From assembly GCA_963921425.1 (NCBI GenBank), contig OY992834.1, positions 4,340,001-4,404,000 on the forward strand: a stretch of DNA of 64,000 bases, given 5' to 3'. The notes under the pieces are model-generated. The model was not told the origin of the DNA. It saw nothing but the letters and a program-made list of their open reading frames with translations, and did not search any database. Numbering within the stretch: position 1 is the first letter of the stretch; every line of letters begins with the position of its first letter. This DNA is from Dryas octopetala. Lineage: Eukaryota > Streptophyta > Magnoliopsida > Rosales > Rosaceae. Of the stretch, positions 10,408-23,727 are shown piece by piece. A program made the translations under genes and the position numbers.

Positions 10408-13400
10408 ATGAATTGTCCAACTGATTGGCCCGAGCCAATTGTCCGTGTCCAATCCTTATCCGACAGTGGGGTGGTCCCGGAGCGGTACATCAAGCCTCCG
10501 ACCGAAAGACCCGACCCGAACTCCGAACACCACAGCAACATCCCAATAATTGACTTCCAATCAAACGATGTCCGCTCCAGCACGACGCTGGCCCATATCT
10601 CGGAGGCGTGCCGTGAGTGGGGGTTCTTCCAAATTGTGAACCACGGGGTGAGTGACGAGTTATTGGACAGGACTCAGCGGGTTTGGCGCGAGTTTTTCCA
10701 TTTGCCGATGGAGTTGAAGCAGGCTTATGCCAACTCGCCCAAGACTTATGAAGGGTATGGGAGTAGGCTTGGGGTTGAGAGGGGTGCCATTCTCGATTGG
10801 AGTGACTACTATTTCCTTCACTATCTTCCATTCTGCCTCAAGGATTACAACAAGTGGCCTGCACTCCCTGCTCATGCCAGGTAATTCATTCAACCTTGCC
10901 CTCTCTTCTTCTTGCATATGCCTCACAACCCAACCCTACTAGCTTTCCTACTCTTGCTACTTGCAACTTAACAAAAATTATACTCTTTGATTAAATACAC
11001 TGTTAACTCTTAACTGCTTTTATAAAGCTGACAGGACCACCCCCAAAATTAGAGTGAGTGACGTGGATATCCACAATTAGATAATATTTCTTATCATCAT
11101 GGATCTATTTGTATGTCATACAAACACTCTATTATAGACAAACTCATTCATCAATTGGTTAATATGCAAATTTTAAGCCAAGTTTTGTTTGTATTATGTT
11201 TTCAAAAATTATTAGCTCCAACAAGTTTATATGACGTCTCTTTGTAATAATTGATCACGTGTATAACCAGCATCTGTGAGAGAAATGTTGTTTACATTTC
11301 GTAAACTAAAAAAAGTTCATTCCAAATTTGCATAATAGATTTGTACTTTTCTTAATTGGATGATATTGGATATGTGTATACACGGGTAGTTAAGATGTAA
11401 AGTAAGTGAGGAATCAACTAATTAACCGTTTATAATTCATTTAATAACAGTTGAACCCTTTTTTAATTAGTTAGGAATCAACTAATTAATTGAGTTGTAT
11501 ACTTTTTGATGATTACAGGGAAACAATAGATGAGTATGGGAGGGAACTAGTGAAGCTATGTGGGAGGCTAATGAAGGTGTTATCAATAAACCTGGGATTA
11601 GAAGAAGATTTTCTTCAAAATGCATTTGGGGGCCAAGACATTGGGGCCTGTCTAAGGGTGAATTATTACCCAAAATGCCCTCAGCCAGACCTGACCCTTG
11701 GTTTGTCATCGCACTCGGACCCTGGAGGCATGACTCTGTTACTCGCTGATCAACACGTCGCTGGCCTACAAGTCCGAAAAGCTGACCGTTGGATCACGGT
11801 CAAACCAGCTCCACACGCTTTTATTGTCAATATTGGTGATCAAATTCAGGTAATTCTCATTTATTTATTTATTTGTTTTCTACTTTAGGTTATCCTTATT
11901 ATTGAACCATACATAGGCACATGGATGGAGGGGTCATGCTTTGATGTACTCCTATAATATAACCAGTCAAACGATTTTTGTCAAAACGTGCATTTTTTTT
12001 TTTTTTTAGATATCAAAACGTGCATCTTGAATTCATTTGATGGGGTCTCTTTTCCATGCCCCAAAACACAGTAGGGTGCATGAACAACAGAACAAGTTGT
12101 TGCAAGCAGTAAATTCTTTGTTTGGCACCTAAGCGACATACGTTATCCTACTATTCCAAAACAAATGGAATATAAACTTAATTATTGAAATTTTTTCTTT
12201 TTTCTTTTAAGAGAACTTTATATATATTTAATCTTATTTTTTATTAATTGCGATATTTAAGGAGACATCTTTTGACTACCAACTATTTTCAAATAAAGAA
12301 ATTAAAACTCGCATTTTAATATAGTTGTGTGCACAGTATACGCACGTTTTCTTTAAATTTCTTTACACATTACTTTGGCACTTTGGACCGACAGTAATAT
12401 ATTAAAAATATTAAGTTGTTATTTATTTTTTTTAATCTCAAATTATTACTTGAAATTATAATTAGTAGTTTAGTGAAATTTTCCCTTTGATATTAAAAGA
12501 GGTATAAAAATCAAATCCCCTTTTTACCAAATCAAAAAATAAAAATTTGCTACTTGAAAATCAAAATTAAGACCCCTTCAGCTGTTTCAAGACAATAGCC
12601 TTCTAATTCTAGTTGTTGAGAATATTTACTTGGTCAAATTTCGAATATTACGATCTCTTTGTCCTCGTTTATATAAAATGAAAAATAGTTATCACTTGCT
12701 AAAATAAAATTATTTCACGATAGAATTCACATTAAAAAAAATTGACAAAATATATAGTCTCTTAAATCAAGATATTTCTTTGATTAGTTGTTTTAAATAT
12801 GTGTATAAACAAAGTAGATAAACATTCGCAAGCAAGCTCTACTGCTCTAGTAGGATAAGGTCCCGGTATTACATTTTAATTCCTGTCTGTTTCTAACTTT
12901 ATTATTAAACACGCTACAGTGCTACACGTGCTTGCTCATCTTTGTCTCTTTCTTCTTTGTGGTTGATTACCTGATTGCTTAGTAAAGGGTTACACATCAG
13001 CTGATAGTCATTGAAATAGTTAAATATAGTTTTTTTTTTTTAATAGAATCTAACATTGTATATTATTGAGAAATTTTTTGTGAGACTAATTCATTAAAAA
13101 TATAACACGTGTACAATTATTAATAACTATAAATCTAAATTCTAAATAAATAAATTCATTGTTACTCTAAAAAAATTTCCGTATACTATCAATTTGTCAA
13201 TTAAGATTGCATGTCATACTATCTAAAATATCTAATCTTAATTGTTAATTTGATAATATAGCATGTCATACTATATCTTCCAGACATCATTTATGTATAA
13301 ATTTTTTTATAGATTACTTCTTTAACAAAAAGAGTACTCTGTTTTGAATTAGGTTCTAAGTAATGCAATGTACAAGAGTGTAGAGCACAGAGTGATTGTA

Positions 13401-13607
13401 AACCCAGCAAAGGAGCGCCTGTCGCTAGCCTTCTTCTACAACCCAAAGAGTGACATAGCCATTGAGCCAGTAAAGGAGCTTGTGAAGCCCGACAGACCTG
13501 CGCTATACCCACCCATGACATTCGACCAATACAGGCTTTACATAAGATTGAGGGGTCCAAAAGGCAAATCCCAAGTTGATTCCTTAAAATCTCCCCGAAG
13601 ATTGTGA
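10408..13607 (+). CDS. JOX: Jasmonate-induced oxygenase (jasmonic acid 12-hydroxylase), 2-oxoglutarate/Fe(II) dioxygenase
   Basis: Exons 10408-10880, 11519-11849 and 13353-13607 (GT-AG throughout) encode 352 aa. The N-terminal DIOX_N domain begins WPEPIVRVQSL, typical of JOX/JAO enzymes. Iron ligands are H223, D225 (HSD) and H280; the 2-oxoglutarate pair is R290/S292 (RLS). The substrate arginines of Arabidopsis JOX2 (R225, R350, R354, as I recall them) all have counterparts at a constant offset of 21: R204, R329, R333 (YRLYIR). The family hydroxylates jasmonic acid to 12-OH-JA in the cytosol, lowering JA-Ile and basal defence. Intron 2 is long (1.5 kb). No break is seen. Other 2OG dioxygenases lack the arginine triad, so the call is firm. 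Confidence 0.94.
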
Positions 13608-16110
13608 CATATATGCATTTAATTTGACCTAATTCACTGTAAATCACATGAACATCGATCCCATTTTATTGCTTATTCCTCAATTGCTTTTGAGTTAATT
13701 GTACATCTTGTAACCATGAAAGGGATCGGAATTAAAGAATCGGATATATTTAAGGATATAATCAACAAGCATAGTGAAAATTAATTATAATTAAAGAAAA
13801 GTATTGGAAAGCTCTCCTTGTTATTTTATACTTGAGTTATAAATGACTGTTTGTGGGGTCTACATAGGTTCTAGTTGCATATATCTATCGACGAAACTTC
13901 TGTCCCACTTTGCTCCATTGATTGTGGTAGCAATAAAAGATTGTGTTATGTTTTGGCCGTTTGTTAAACATAATAATAGATTAGTTAGTCTAATGCCAAA
14001 TTTCTGTTATTGGATGAATGATTCATATGTAGCGTTGTAGTACAAGTTATATAACCATATAGTACTGGTATGTATAGCATCAAAGTTGTTGGTCCTAATG
14101 TCCATGACCATGTGGTTTATTGAATGGTACATAATTCTTCATTTGTCGGAAGTGATTTTGAGTTCAAAATTTACAGACAATAGTTGTTAATAAAAAAAAA
14201 AAAGTTGTTGGTCATAATGGTTCTTATTTAAAATTTTACATATGATATTGTCAAATTGAAAATTTGAATCAATAGTTAAGTAAAATTATGTTTAAATATA
14301 TCAAATATTTGGTGAGAAAGTCTGTGCCGAAAAAAAAATTTGGTAAGAAGTAAACAGGAAACTTCAAATAAGAATGTTCTTACTTGTTTTTTTACGGTAA
14401 ATATAGTACAATGATCGGAATAATTCATTTTTTATGTCCCTCTTCAAAGGTAGTCTATGCAATAAATAAGCAAAATATGTAATTATTTTGGTTATCTAAC
14501 ACAGTCCGTCAAAAAAAATTAAAATGATTTTTTATGGTAATAAACAGATCAGCTAAATAGTTTTTAATTTGACTATTTTTTTTGTAAAACTAATATTTGA
14601 ATAATGTCCTAAATTAAATATCGACGGTTTCAATCATTAAATTATAAGTTCTCTAATCATGTATATACTATATATAATTTCAATAAATTATGTTGATGGT
14701 GCTTAGGAGAAGATCTAAATCCGGGCAAATTATAGTGTCATCCAAATCAGCGCAAATTATAGTGTCATCCACTAGGATGAATCTTTTGACTCCATTTATT
14801 ATTATCCGAGGAATGGTTTTATACTTTTATCTGATTCATTAATATAAACTCGTACAACATTCATCTTTATTTAAGAGGCATGTATGTGTGTCATTCCAAC
14901 TAAATCTTAGGTTTTAAACCCGATTTTGAATGACTCTATACATCATACATGTCTTTAATGAACTTTATCTCGCACTAAACTAAAATATATAATTAATAGA
15001 GAAATACATAATCTTTGATTAATTTATGTACTTTATATTAAAGGCTAGCTAAAGCCGTGCTTCATTTTTCCATCCTTCAATCGTGTATAAAAGTCAAGTG
15101 ACAACTATATAATAAAGTTCTTCTCGATTGCAATAATATTGAATAATAAAATTTGATCACATGTCTGTTACTGTGTAGCTTTTTTTTCTATGACATATAA
15201 TGATTCAAATATCTAATAATTTTGTCCCTTGATGTACATGTAATGGACTCAATCAAGATCGATTTTTTTATATTTTATATTTTTTAGTATTGTTGGTAGA
15301 ATATATGTTGTGGTCGACATCTTGGGCAGTTTTGTTGGTTTGAAATTGGGAACCTTTGAATGGTTTTTTAATATCTCAGTGTATTCTATTCATTGTGATG
15401 TTTGATGTGAGACAATCTTTGGTGGTCCTAAGCTGCTAAACATGTGTGGGACCCCTAATTTTTCATCAAAATTCAACATTTTTTTAAATTTATTTACTAA
15501 TAAATAATAATTAACCTACTATTGGCCAAAAATAATAATTAACCTAATTGTGTGTCATATATGTGTGGTACTCTAGATGCTCTCTAGTCACTACTTGTGC
15601 GGTCAACTCATCGCCTAATTTCTCAACCTCTAAAATCTCAATGAAGGTGGAATTGGTCTTAATCTCTAAATGAATTTTCTTTCAGCTTTTACAATTAAGC
15701 ACAATTTATGATTAGTTAAATTATCTAACTCATTTTAACTGAAAATTTTGTGGATGGTGGGATTCATCTGTGTAACTTTCATATGAGTGAGTTCAACTTC
15801 TATTAGATAAATGATAAATAATCAATTAAAATAATTTAAATAACATTGACTCGTTTATGATTTCGGATTTATAAAGTGAAACGTCGTAAGTTTGTTAATT
15901 TCAAGTCTATGTCTAGCATTCCACCTTGACAAGTGTGTTGCAACTAATGGTCAATTTTGAGGTCACAATTAACGAATCAAGATCTACGAAGTGGTTCATT
16001 TCACTACAAACCACGCAGGTATTATATCCATAATATGTTAGGCATTAGCTAGCTTTCATCCTATTGTAGACAAATTAAGGACTATGATTATCCCATGATA
16101 AAAAAAAAAT
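13608..16110. other. Intergenic, AT-rich, no gene seen
   Basis: Includes the JOX 3'UTR at its left end. A short open frame at 13843-14040 has no recognisable domain. A 20-bp sequence starting 'gcaaattatagtgtcatcc' is duplicated in tandem with a 27-bp period (14725 and 14752). No RNA gene recognised. Confidence 0.55.
14725..14771. repeat. Two-copy 27-bp-period tandem repeat
   Basis: 'gcaaattatagtgtcatcca' occurs at 14725-14744 and again at 14752-14771, the second with its last base also conserved. No function is evident. Confidence 0.8.
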
Positions 16111-16119
16111 TATGATTAT

Positions 16120-16495
16120 GATTAGGAGTTATTTATATTTACACTTCTTGAGATTTATCGTCTTTTCACACATACTCTCTAGGGTTTCAAAAATTACACT
16201 TACACCCCCTAACGTTTTAAAATTGTTACATATAATCCCTTACAGTTAGATGAAAAATAATAAGAAAGTATGCAAAAAGGCATGCTAAGGGGGTGGATGG
16301 TCTAATAAAATTACTCAAGGTGTAAAGTCTAACCTCAATACAAATATTTATTTTTTGTTTATTTATTGTTTTCTCTTGCAGGGGTTATATGCAACAATTT
16401 TGAAATCTCAGGAGGTGTATATGTAATTTTTGAAACCTCAGAGAGTGTATGTGCAAAGACGATAAATCTCATGAGGTATAAGTGTAAATAACTTT
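16120..16495. mobile_element. Fold-back MITE with probable 9-bp target duplication
   Basis: Arms of about 135 bp: left 'agttatttatatttacactt...gagatttatcgtcttt' pairs with right '...gataaatctcatgagg...agtgtaaataact'. The 9-mer TATGATTAT occurs immediately outside at 16111-16119 and 16496-16504, consistent with a Mutator-like insertion. The left terminus is a few bases longer than the right. No ORF. Confidence 0.75.
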
Positions 16496-16504
16496 TATGA
16501 TTAT

Positions 16505-17825
16505 CCGTATATGTGTATCAATTTCTATCATATTACTTGCAGCCTATGAGAATGCAGCTGACATCGATCTTTGGTCTTAAGAATTTTTCTAAGAATTGTT
16601 TGAATTAATGTAATTATTCCGTATTGCATAACTTTTTAAGTTTTTGACATTGAATATATCGAACAAAATTTGATATCTTAAACGTTTTTAAAGTAGCTAA
16701 ATTGATAACAATATTGATGCAATATGACTATATGAGAGATCTAAAAAATATGAAATTTTAGATTGAAAGAGTGAAATTGACTAGAAAAGATTTTATTTTA
16801 TTTTTTTCCTTTTGGCCAATGAAAATCTAAAAAAAAAAAAAGAAAAGGAAAACCTGAGTGAGTCAGATAATTCAATCAATGCCCCAATAATGGCATACAT
16901 TAGAATATTAGAGATCTCACAGCTTATTGGTGAATTGAACCAACAGCAACATCTAAAAGTCCATTCGTTGAAATCTCAATGCTTATTGAGTTATTGGTGA
17001 ACAGAAACCTCTAGAAGTCCATTCTAAATTCAGGTTTTGAAATGCAACTCTTAATTGCAGAGAGAGATCTAGAGAGGGTGAGGCAAGCTAGGTCCATGCA
17101 TGTATGCTTAGATTGCTAGTGGGAGTAATTCTTCCATATTTATATTATAGCCTTATAGAGTTATAGGATACAAAATTACAAATTAAGTAGTAAGCTAGTA
17201 GCACTGTAGCAGTGGGTAAGGGAAGTGAAGACAAGTTTCAACGATGGAATTATTAGTGGTAACTATTAGGTGGGGGCCACGCCATCTGTTTAGAGCCAAG
17301 TGTAAAATAATGTCAATTAAGCCTGCCTTACAAGCAAATCAAAGAAGCACGTGCGGTGAATACCAGCACGTGTTTATTTGAGCTTTGTTAAAATAAGGTG
17401 GGGTCAGTATAGCACCGTCAATAATACAGTTTAATACTTTATCGAATAGTGATAGATTAGATGTCACCTGAGCAGGCTGAGTGGAACATTTTGCTTTTGG
17501 ACCAATTGTATGATCACTACGTTTCCACAAACCACGTGAACGACTTGTCGTCAACCCTATCTGCAAATTGCACTAGTGGCCCTTTGTTTGTAGGAGTCTA
17601 CTTATAGATGAGATCATCTCATTTCAGAGGTGTGGTGATATTTTCTTCACAGTCCATTTTTATTTTTATTTTTTATTATGATCAAAATGATTGGCAGACA
17701 AACTTTACTTGTTTCACTTGGAAGTTTCTTCGTTTAACTTCTCTCATTTTATATGAAATCAATTTCACAACACTTTCCCAAGAAAGTTAAAAGGAAGATT
17801 TTGTTACACATTGTAGGATCTTTGA
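16505..17825. other. Intergenic, no gene seen
   Basis: AT-rich. Three CACGTG hexamers (17348-17353, 17367-17372, 17533-17538) fall within 190 bp, but both neighbouring genes end toward this interval, so no promoter is expected here. Confidence 0.55.
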
Positions 17826-17827
17826 AG

Positions 17828-18778
17828 AATTAAATTTTACTTTTGTCTCTGTAGTTTTAATTATTCTCATTTTATTTTAATAATTTATCATTTGTTGCAA
17901 TTTGAGGAATTTTCATCCAAATTGCCGTTAACGTGTCACGTGACCCCCACGTGGGAGGATAAGCCAATCCTTTTGTCCTATATTGCTATTCTTTTACTTC
18001 CCAACCCCCCATTTCTAACAGTAAGCAGTAAGCATCGTGTTTGGGGATTTGGCCTTTTTTGGAAGAAATTTTGAAGTTTTTGGAGGTGAGCAGCAGCTGG
18101 GTGCCTGGTTTTCTCTTCCTTCCAGATAAAGCCCACTCTTCCATAGTTTTTTATTTGGATTGGAGATGTGATGGGGGGATAGGTAAATCTCACTCTTTCA
18201 TTATTTATTTATTTATTTTTCCCGGATTGGGGTTGAGATTGGTGGCTGTAATTGGGGCTTCTCATTCTTCCAGGTAACTTCCACTCTTCCCTTATTTATT
18301 TGTTCGAATTGGGGATGAGATGAGGGGGCTAGGTTTATCCATTTTTTCTTGTTAGTTTGGGGATCGTCGAATATGTTGGCTGGGCTTGAGAAGAGCTCAA
18401 ACGCTCCATCACTTGGAACGACAAAGAAAAGATAATATGCAGAGGTAATATAACTTACTAAATTAGTCAATGATCGTTGATTGAATTGTGTTGTGCAGAG
18501 AATTTTTCATGGGTAAATGATGTGAGCTTGATCATGGAGCTAGAGGGAATCAATTAATTAGTGGAGGATGTGAAGGTGAAATTACCGAAGCTGGAACAAA
18601 AGGACTGTTTTGTCCTCCCACGTGGGGGTTATGTAACAACGTTAACAGCAATGAAAATTTTAACTTGTTCTCCAATTACAACAAATGGTAAATTTCTGAA
18701 CTAAAATCGGAACAATTAAAACTACATGATCGAAAGTGTAACCTAATCCAAACTACTAGGACCAAAAGTAAACTTTGG
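17828..18778. mobile_element. Large fold-back element with G-box-bearing arms and a repeated core
   Basis: The segment 17828-17985 matches the reverse complement of about 18598-18778 at roughly 70% by eye, including 'ccgttaacgt', 'cccccacgtgggaggaca' and 'catttgttg'. The core of about 600 bp has three degenerate copies of a unit resembling 'cactcttcc..ttatttattt...gattggggatgagatg' (near 18130, 18200 and 18280). It looks like a non-autonomous Mutator-like element. I could not fix its ends or target duplication. Confidence 0.65.
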
Positions 18779-19065
18779 CCATCTTTTTACCCAGGAAAAT
18801 TAATTAATCCGGAAGTTGACAAATGCAAATTCTATGGGTGGCACTTAAATGAAACAAAATCTATTTTATACATAGAAGACTACACAGGACATAAAGAAAC
18901 TAGGTTTTAACCATGGCACGAGAGTATCTACCATAAATATAGAACACAGATAATTGAAAAAGGAAACGCAGAAAGAACCCCTAGATTTATATCAGTAATT
19001 TATGACCAATACCAGTGACCATTACAATGAGGTAAACCCCCAACCCCCGAGCTTTATGCTAGTCA

Positions 19066-22029
19066 CTACGGCCTGCCCCTCTTTGTACTGCAAGCAGGAC
19101 ATTTGTACTGCTGAATACTTTCTGCCTTGGCTGGTGTTATCTTCACGCATCTCCCATGGTACCACCTCTCACAGATGTCACAGCCAATCCAAAACTCATT
19201 AGCACTGTAATTTCCCCCACAGCTTCCACAAAGGGTTTCACCATGCTCATCTTCATCCTCCACATAACTTCCATCGAGTAACTTAGTATTATTGCTCCTT
19301 ACCTGTCCATCAATCGATCTCTGCAAAACAGATGTGGGTCGTAAGTCCAATTTGCATGGAGGGAAAGAGTATCCAAAAATGCAAACTTCTTCAACAGGCA
19401 ATAATTTTCACAGAGAAGAGAGAGAGAGTTTCACCTTTGCACTGTTCCTGGATTTGCTTCCACTATCCGCACTGGGCTTGTTTTTATCGGGGGTCTTCCT
19501 TCCAGTTACAACTTCAAAGATTGTAGGATGTTCATTTGTCATGCTAAATAGACGCTTCCTGTTGATGAAAAGAAGGGAAAACAAATATGGTCATATCTGC
19601 ACACTCGCAACCTTCTGTGTTTGGGCCTACCAGGATTGATGGCCTAGAAAACCATACGTAGTTTCATTACAATTTAGATATGCACTAGAAATCATTTGTA
19701 CTAGAAATGAGATGGTAGAGCAACATGCCACATTATACAATTTATACCAAGTGCCTCAATGAACAATGTCCATTGAATCAGGGAACTAGAGGGTGGGAGG
19801 CAACAAACAAAATAGGAGGGGCGTGAAAATAAAAGTTCTGAATTGGATGTCTGGGACTACTAAAAGAAAATGAGTAAAATACATATAGAACCAGCAGCTT
19901 CACTTAAGTACGTTTCACTTTATTGTCCAAGTAGGACAAGTATAAACAATTATTTTCCAACAACAAATAATTATTTCCTTTGGTGATATGTAGTAACAAC
20001 AAATACATTCAAGATTGGATTATGTCAAAAGAAATATCAGGGATAAGTGTACTCAGAAATAATTTCCAAGCAATTAGGCATTGAAAACAATCTCTATCAT
20101 TCAAATAATAGGGAATAATAGGGATAGAGTTCTCTTTTGGCAGAGTTGAGCTATAATCACATCATCTTGTATCAAAGAAACAATTGTGAGTGCACCCCGG
20201 AGAAATCAGCACCATGAATTGCTTCGACATAGAAAAATCATGCACAATTTTAACAATAGTATCCAGACAAAAGCAGTTTCTTCTGAAACTTCCAGAGGAA
20301 GTCTCACCACTGGCACACCCACACACACCAGACTCTAATACATTGGCAGTTCCTAGTGTTGGGGAAAATATCTTGCTTCATAGATTCTCTTCATTGGCAC
20401 ACCCACACAACACACACACACACACACCAGACTCCCATATGGTCCTTAAAGGAGGTCTTATTTCTTAGCTATTAAATCAAATATGGACATTGGAGATGCC
20501 TTCAATCTCACCCATTGTACAACTCAACAATCCATATTTAATCTAAAGACTGAAAAATAATGCCTCATTCAAGGACCATAAAACAGAAGAATTGCAAATG
20601 TAATACATATACATATGAACTGAATAAGCTTACAATATGCTTCAAGTGATGGGTGAACAATATATCTTTTGTAGATACAGAGACAAAATAGTTTCAAAAC
20701 AATTAGAAGAGACTTGATAAAAAAAAAAAAAAAGCAAAGAACAATTAGAAAGAGATATATGCGAAGAACTAGTTCTTTTCTGGCGTTTTCACATAAATTG
20801 ACAAACAATACAATATCAGACCCCCAAATTTTAGAATACATTATAAGTTTCAGCCATCATAAGCAAATAAAATTTAGTCTTTCATGCAAACAAGCAATAA
20901 AAGTTCATGAAATAGGATAAAATGCCTGAAAGACAGGTCTTTGGCAAGTGCATGAGAAGATAGAAACTCAGTGGCATTATCCTCACACAAAAGAGGACTG
21001 TTACTTCCAAAAGTACCATCTAACATGACATATAGTCAACAGTTGAATTTGCATAAATTAATAACTGTCAACTCAAGGACAAGAACAACGAACCTCTCAT
21101 TTCTATTGAGGCGAGCGCCAAAGTAGAAAGCAACAGAGAGCAACCAAGAATCACTATGCACTGCAATCAATGACAGCCAATCTTTACGGTTCATCCCATC
21201 TCTTGCGAAATTGATGCCCAGTGCAGGCTCGGGAAGCTCTGGAGGTACTTCCTCTGCCGGCAGAGTCACCTCCCACGACTCATCCGGGTGTCCGTACAAG
21301 CACAAATTCTCCTTTTCTGAAAATTTTAAAGCATAGACAGCTCGTAACTAAAGCACTCCAAATCAAGCGGACGCTACAAGCAAGTATATTTCTATTGAAA
21401 TTAAACTAAAGCAACCAATACAATACGATTGGAGGCTATAAGCAAGCCATCAAGGGCAGAAAATGAAACATTATATGCTATGTTAGGTTTCCTACAAAAA
21501 GTGGAAGAAGCAACGAAGCAACAATTCTATAAATCTTACGCCTTTCAATGTTTCTACTCGGTCAAAACCTAAAGCAACTAGTATCCTCTCACTAGGGTAC
21601 AAATTTCATACATATTAAACACCAAAAATAATAACAGTGGCCACAAAGAAAAAAACACCAAAAATAACAAAGTATTTATCTTGAAAATCATAAAATACAT
21701 ACATACTCAAACCTATAATTACTAGAAGACCCTGTTTCCAAAACATAAATATACAGATAGCTAATATAGAGAATAGATCAAAAAAAAAAAAACGAAATCG
21801 GAAGAGACCTGGATCGCAAAGCGAATAGAATTCATCCACATCTGAAAGTGCAAAAAGAAGCAAAGAGTCAACGAATGCCCTAAAACAAATGCATTTTAGG
21901 CATCGAATTAGAACAGAGAAAGAAAGAGATAGAGAGGGAACCGTAGGTGAGGGCGCGAATGAGAGCAGTGCGACGAGCGCTGTAGTCCTTGAAGATCTCT
22001 TCGACGGAACGAGGGCTCGAAGATGGCAT
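19066..22029 (-). CDS. AL: Alfin-like PHD-finger histone reader
   Basis: Five exons on the minus strand: 22029-21942, 21841-21809, 21316-21094, 19558-19435 and 19320-19066, all GT-AG, giving 240 aa. The N-terminal Alfin domain (about residues 6-135) starts with [13 protein letters not shown] and contains [13 protein letters not shown] and [15 protein letters not shown] variable linker follows, then a PHD finger (185-235) with Cys4-His-Cys3 ligands C187, C190, C203, C206, H211, C214, C230 and C233. W209 is the expected aromatic-cage residue. The family reads H3K4me3 in the nucleus and links to PRC1 and to stress or root responses. Length is near the usual 240-260 aa. The largest intron (19559-21093) holds a (CA)n tract. 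The second exon is only 33 nt. The protein appears intact. Confidence 0.95.
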
Positions 22030-22139
22030 TTTCCCAAAACTGTGTGTGATATGATATATATTTTTCTGAAAAGAAATAAGGGATGGATTAGATAAGGAGG
22101 AGAGCTGGGCTTTCACTTGGGCTTGGGCCTGGACCATCT

Positions 22140-23700
22140 CTTCTGGGTTTTGGGTGATATAAAACTATCAGCCAGCGATTCCAACTTATTTTCCTAACTT
22201 ACATGACATTAATAAATTGAAAACTAAAAAACAAAAATAAAACTAAACAATAAAATGAAATATCATGTTCAGTAAAATAATAATACATAAAGTGGGAAAG
22301 AAAAATTGGAAAAATAAGTTAGAATCCCTAGCATATTTGATAAAACATAGAAACATGGACTTTCTCATCACTTAAGCTAATTCTAAGGACAAAAAGTTGT
22401 GAGTTTTAAAAGTTTTTACTTAAATTACTAATTTTTTATTTTTTTTTAACATTAAGGGGCCATTTGATTCAAGTTTTAGAGGTCTGAAATGAAAAATCAA
22501 TTCTATTTCCACGTTTGGTAAATGCATGGACGAGAAATAGTTTTTTATCCCATGAAAATCTATACACCCAAAAAGAGAAAATAAATCCCTAATTCCAACT
22601 TGGGAGGAAAAACATTTATTACATTTTTTTAGACAAATATACCCTCTCTAATTCAAATATTCTAGGTACGAAACTTCGTTAGAGATTGGAGTTTTCAACT
22701 TAGCTGATTGCAGTTTCGTGGCGCTAGGCAGTGCCAAACTAAGCCTAGGCCTCATTGATGCGAAGCTCGATGGAGATTCTGAGGTTTGACTACACTACTA
22801 CTGCTGCTGCAGGCCTGCAGTTTCAAAATGAACTTGAATTTTTATGTGGTTACTTAATGCTTATAGGTGATCTTTCGGATCTTTTAATATATGTTTGTCA
22901 TCTGTCATAATCTCCAACCCAACAATGTTTGGACCATTTCTTCCATGTTTTCCAAAATTTATTACTGAATTAAAATCATAGTATAGCATAGTTTTTGCTG
23001 ATAGTTATGACTTGTTTAGAACAATTAAACTATAAGAAGATATGAAAGGGCAATGAAGCATTGAAGCTCTTACATAAGTAGAATTACATTAGCATATGCA
23101 CTAAGCATTCAAATGTTTCATATTTGCATTAGTAGATTGATGTGCAAAATACTTTTGCCTGAGCATTACATATGGGTATCCAATAAATGACAAAAGATGG
23201 GCTGGTTTTTAGAAGGAAAGTATTTCATACCACACTTGGTTTTTCTCATCCGGTTCAATTGAGAAACCAGACTCAGTCAGGAGATTAAGTTGTCATTCTG
23301 AACTAAGATTTCTTTCCATCTGGACAAGTGCATTGGAAAGGATACCAAACAGATCCATGATTTTTCATATTAACGGAGTTGTGTAGAAGCATAGAGTGAA
23401 CATCAAGGCTTATGCAACAAAGGTAATACAATTACCAATGAATAACAACCAGATGCATACAATTCCTTCCCAAAATTTTGGTTTATACATCACTATAAGC
23501 CATTGCAAAGTAAAACAGCTTAATTGGTACATATAAGATGATCACACAACACACTAGCTGCAGATTATATATCATGCACAAGCAAACCCCATTCAAACCA
23601 TGGGATTAAGAGGCTAAACAAGGACTGGCCCAACAAGAAGAAAAGAAAATAAAGAGGCTAAACAAGGATTACTAGAAGCTACATGCTACCTTATACATCT
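22140..23700. other. Intergenic between Alfin-like and SMXL genes
   Basis: Includes the Alfin-like promoter on the left and the SMXL 3'UTR on the right. At 22455 'ggggccatttgattcaagtt' resembles a hAT-type MITE end with no partner end found. No gene or RNA gene recognised. Confidence 0.5.
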
Positions 23701-23727
23701 AATTACAGAATAGACGTTTCCTAGCAA

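Noticed and set aside
13843..14040. 65-codon plus-strand ORF downstream of JOX
   Set aside because: No homology recognised, AT-rich, no splice partner; likely chance.
17348..17538. Three CACGTG sites as a promoter
   Set aside because: Both flanking genes converge here, so no promoter is expected; kept only as a note.
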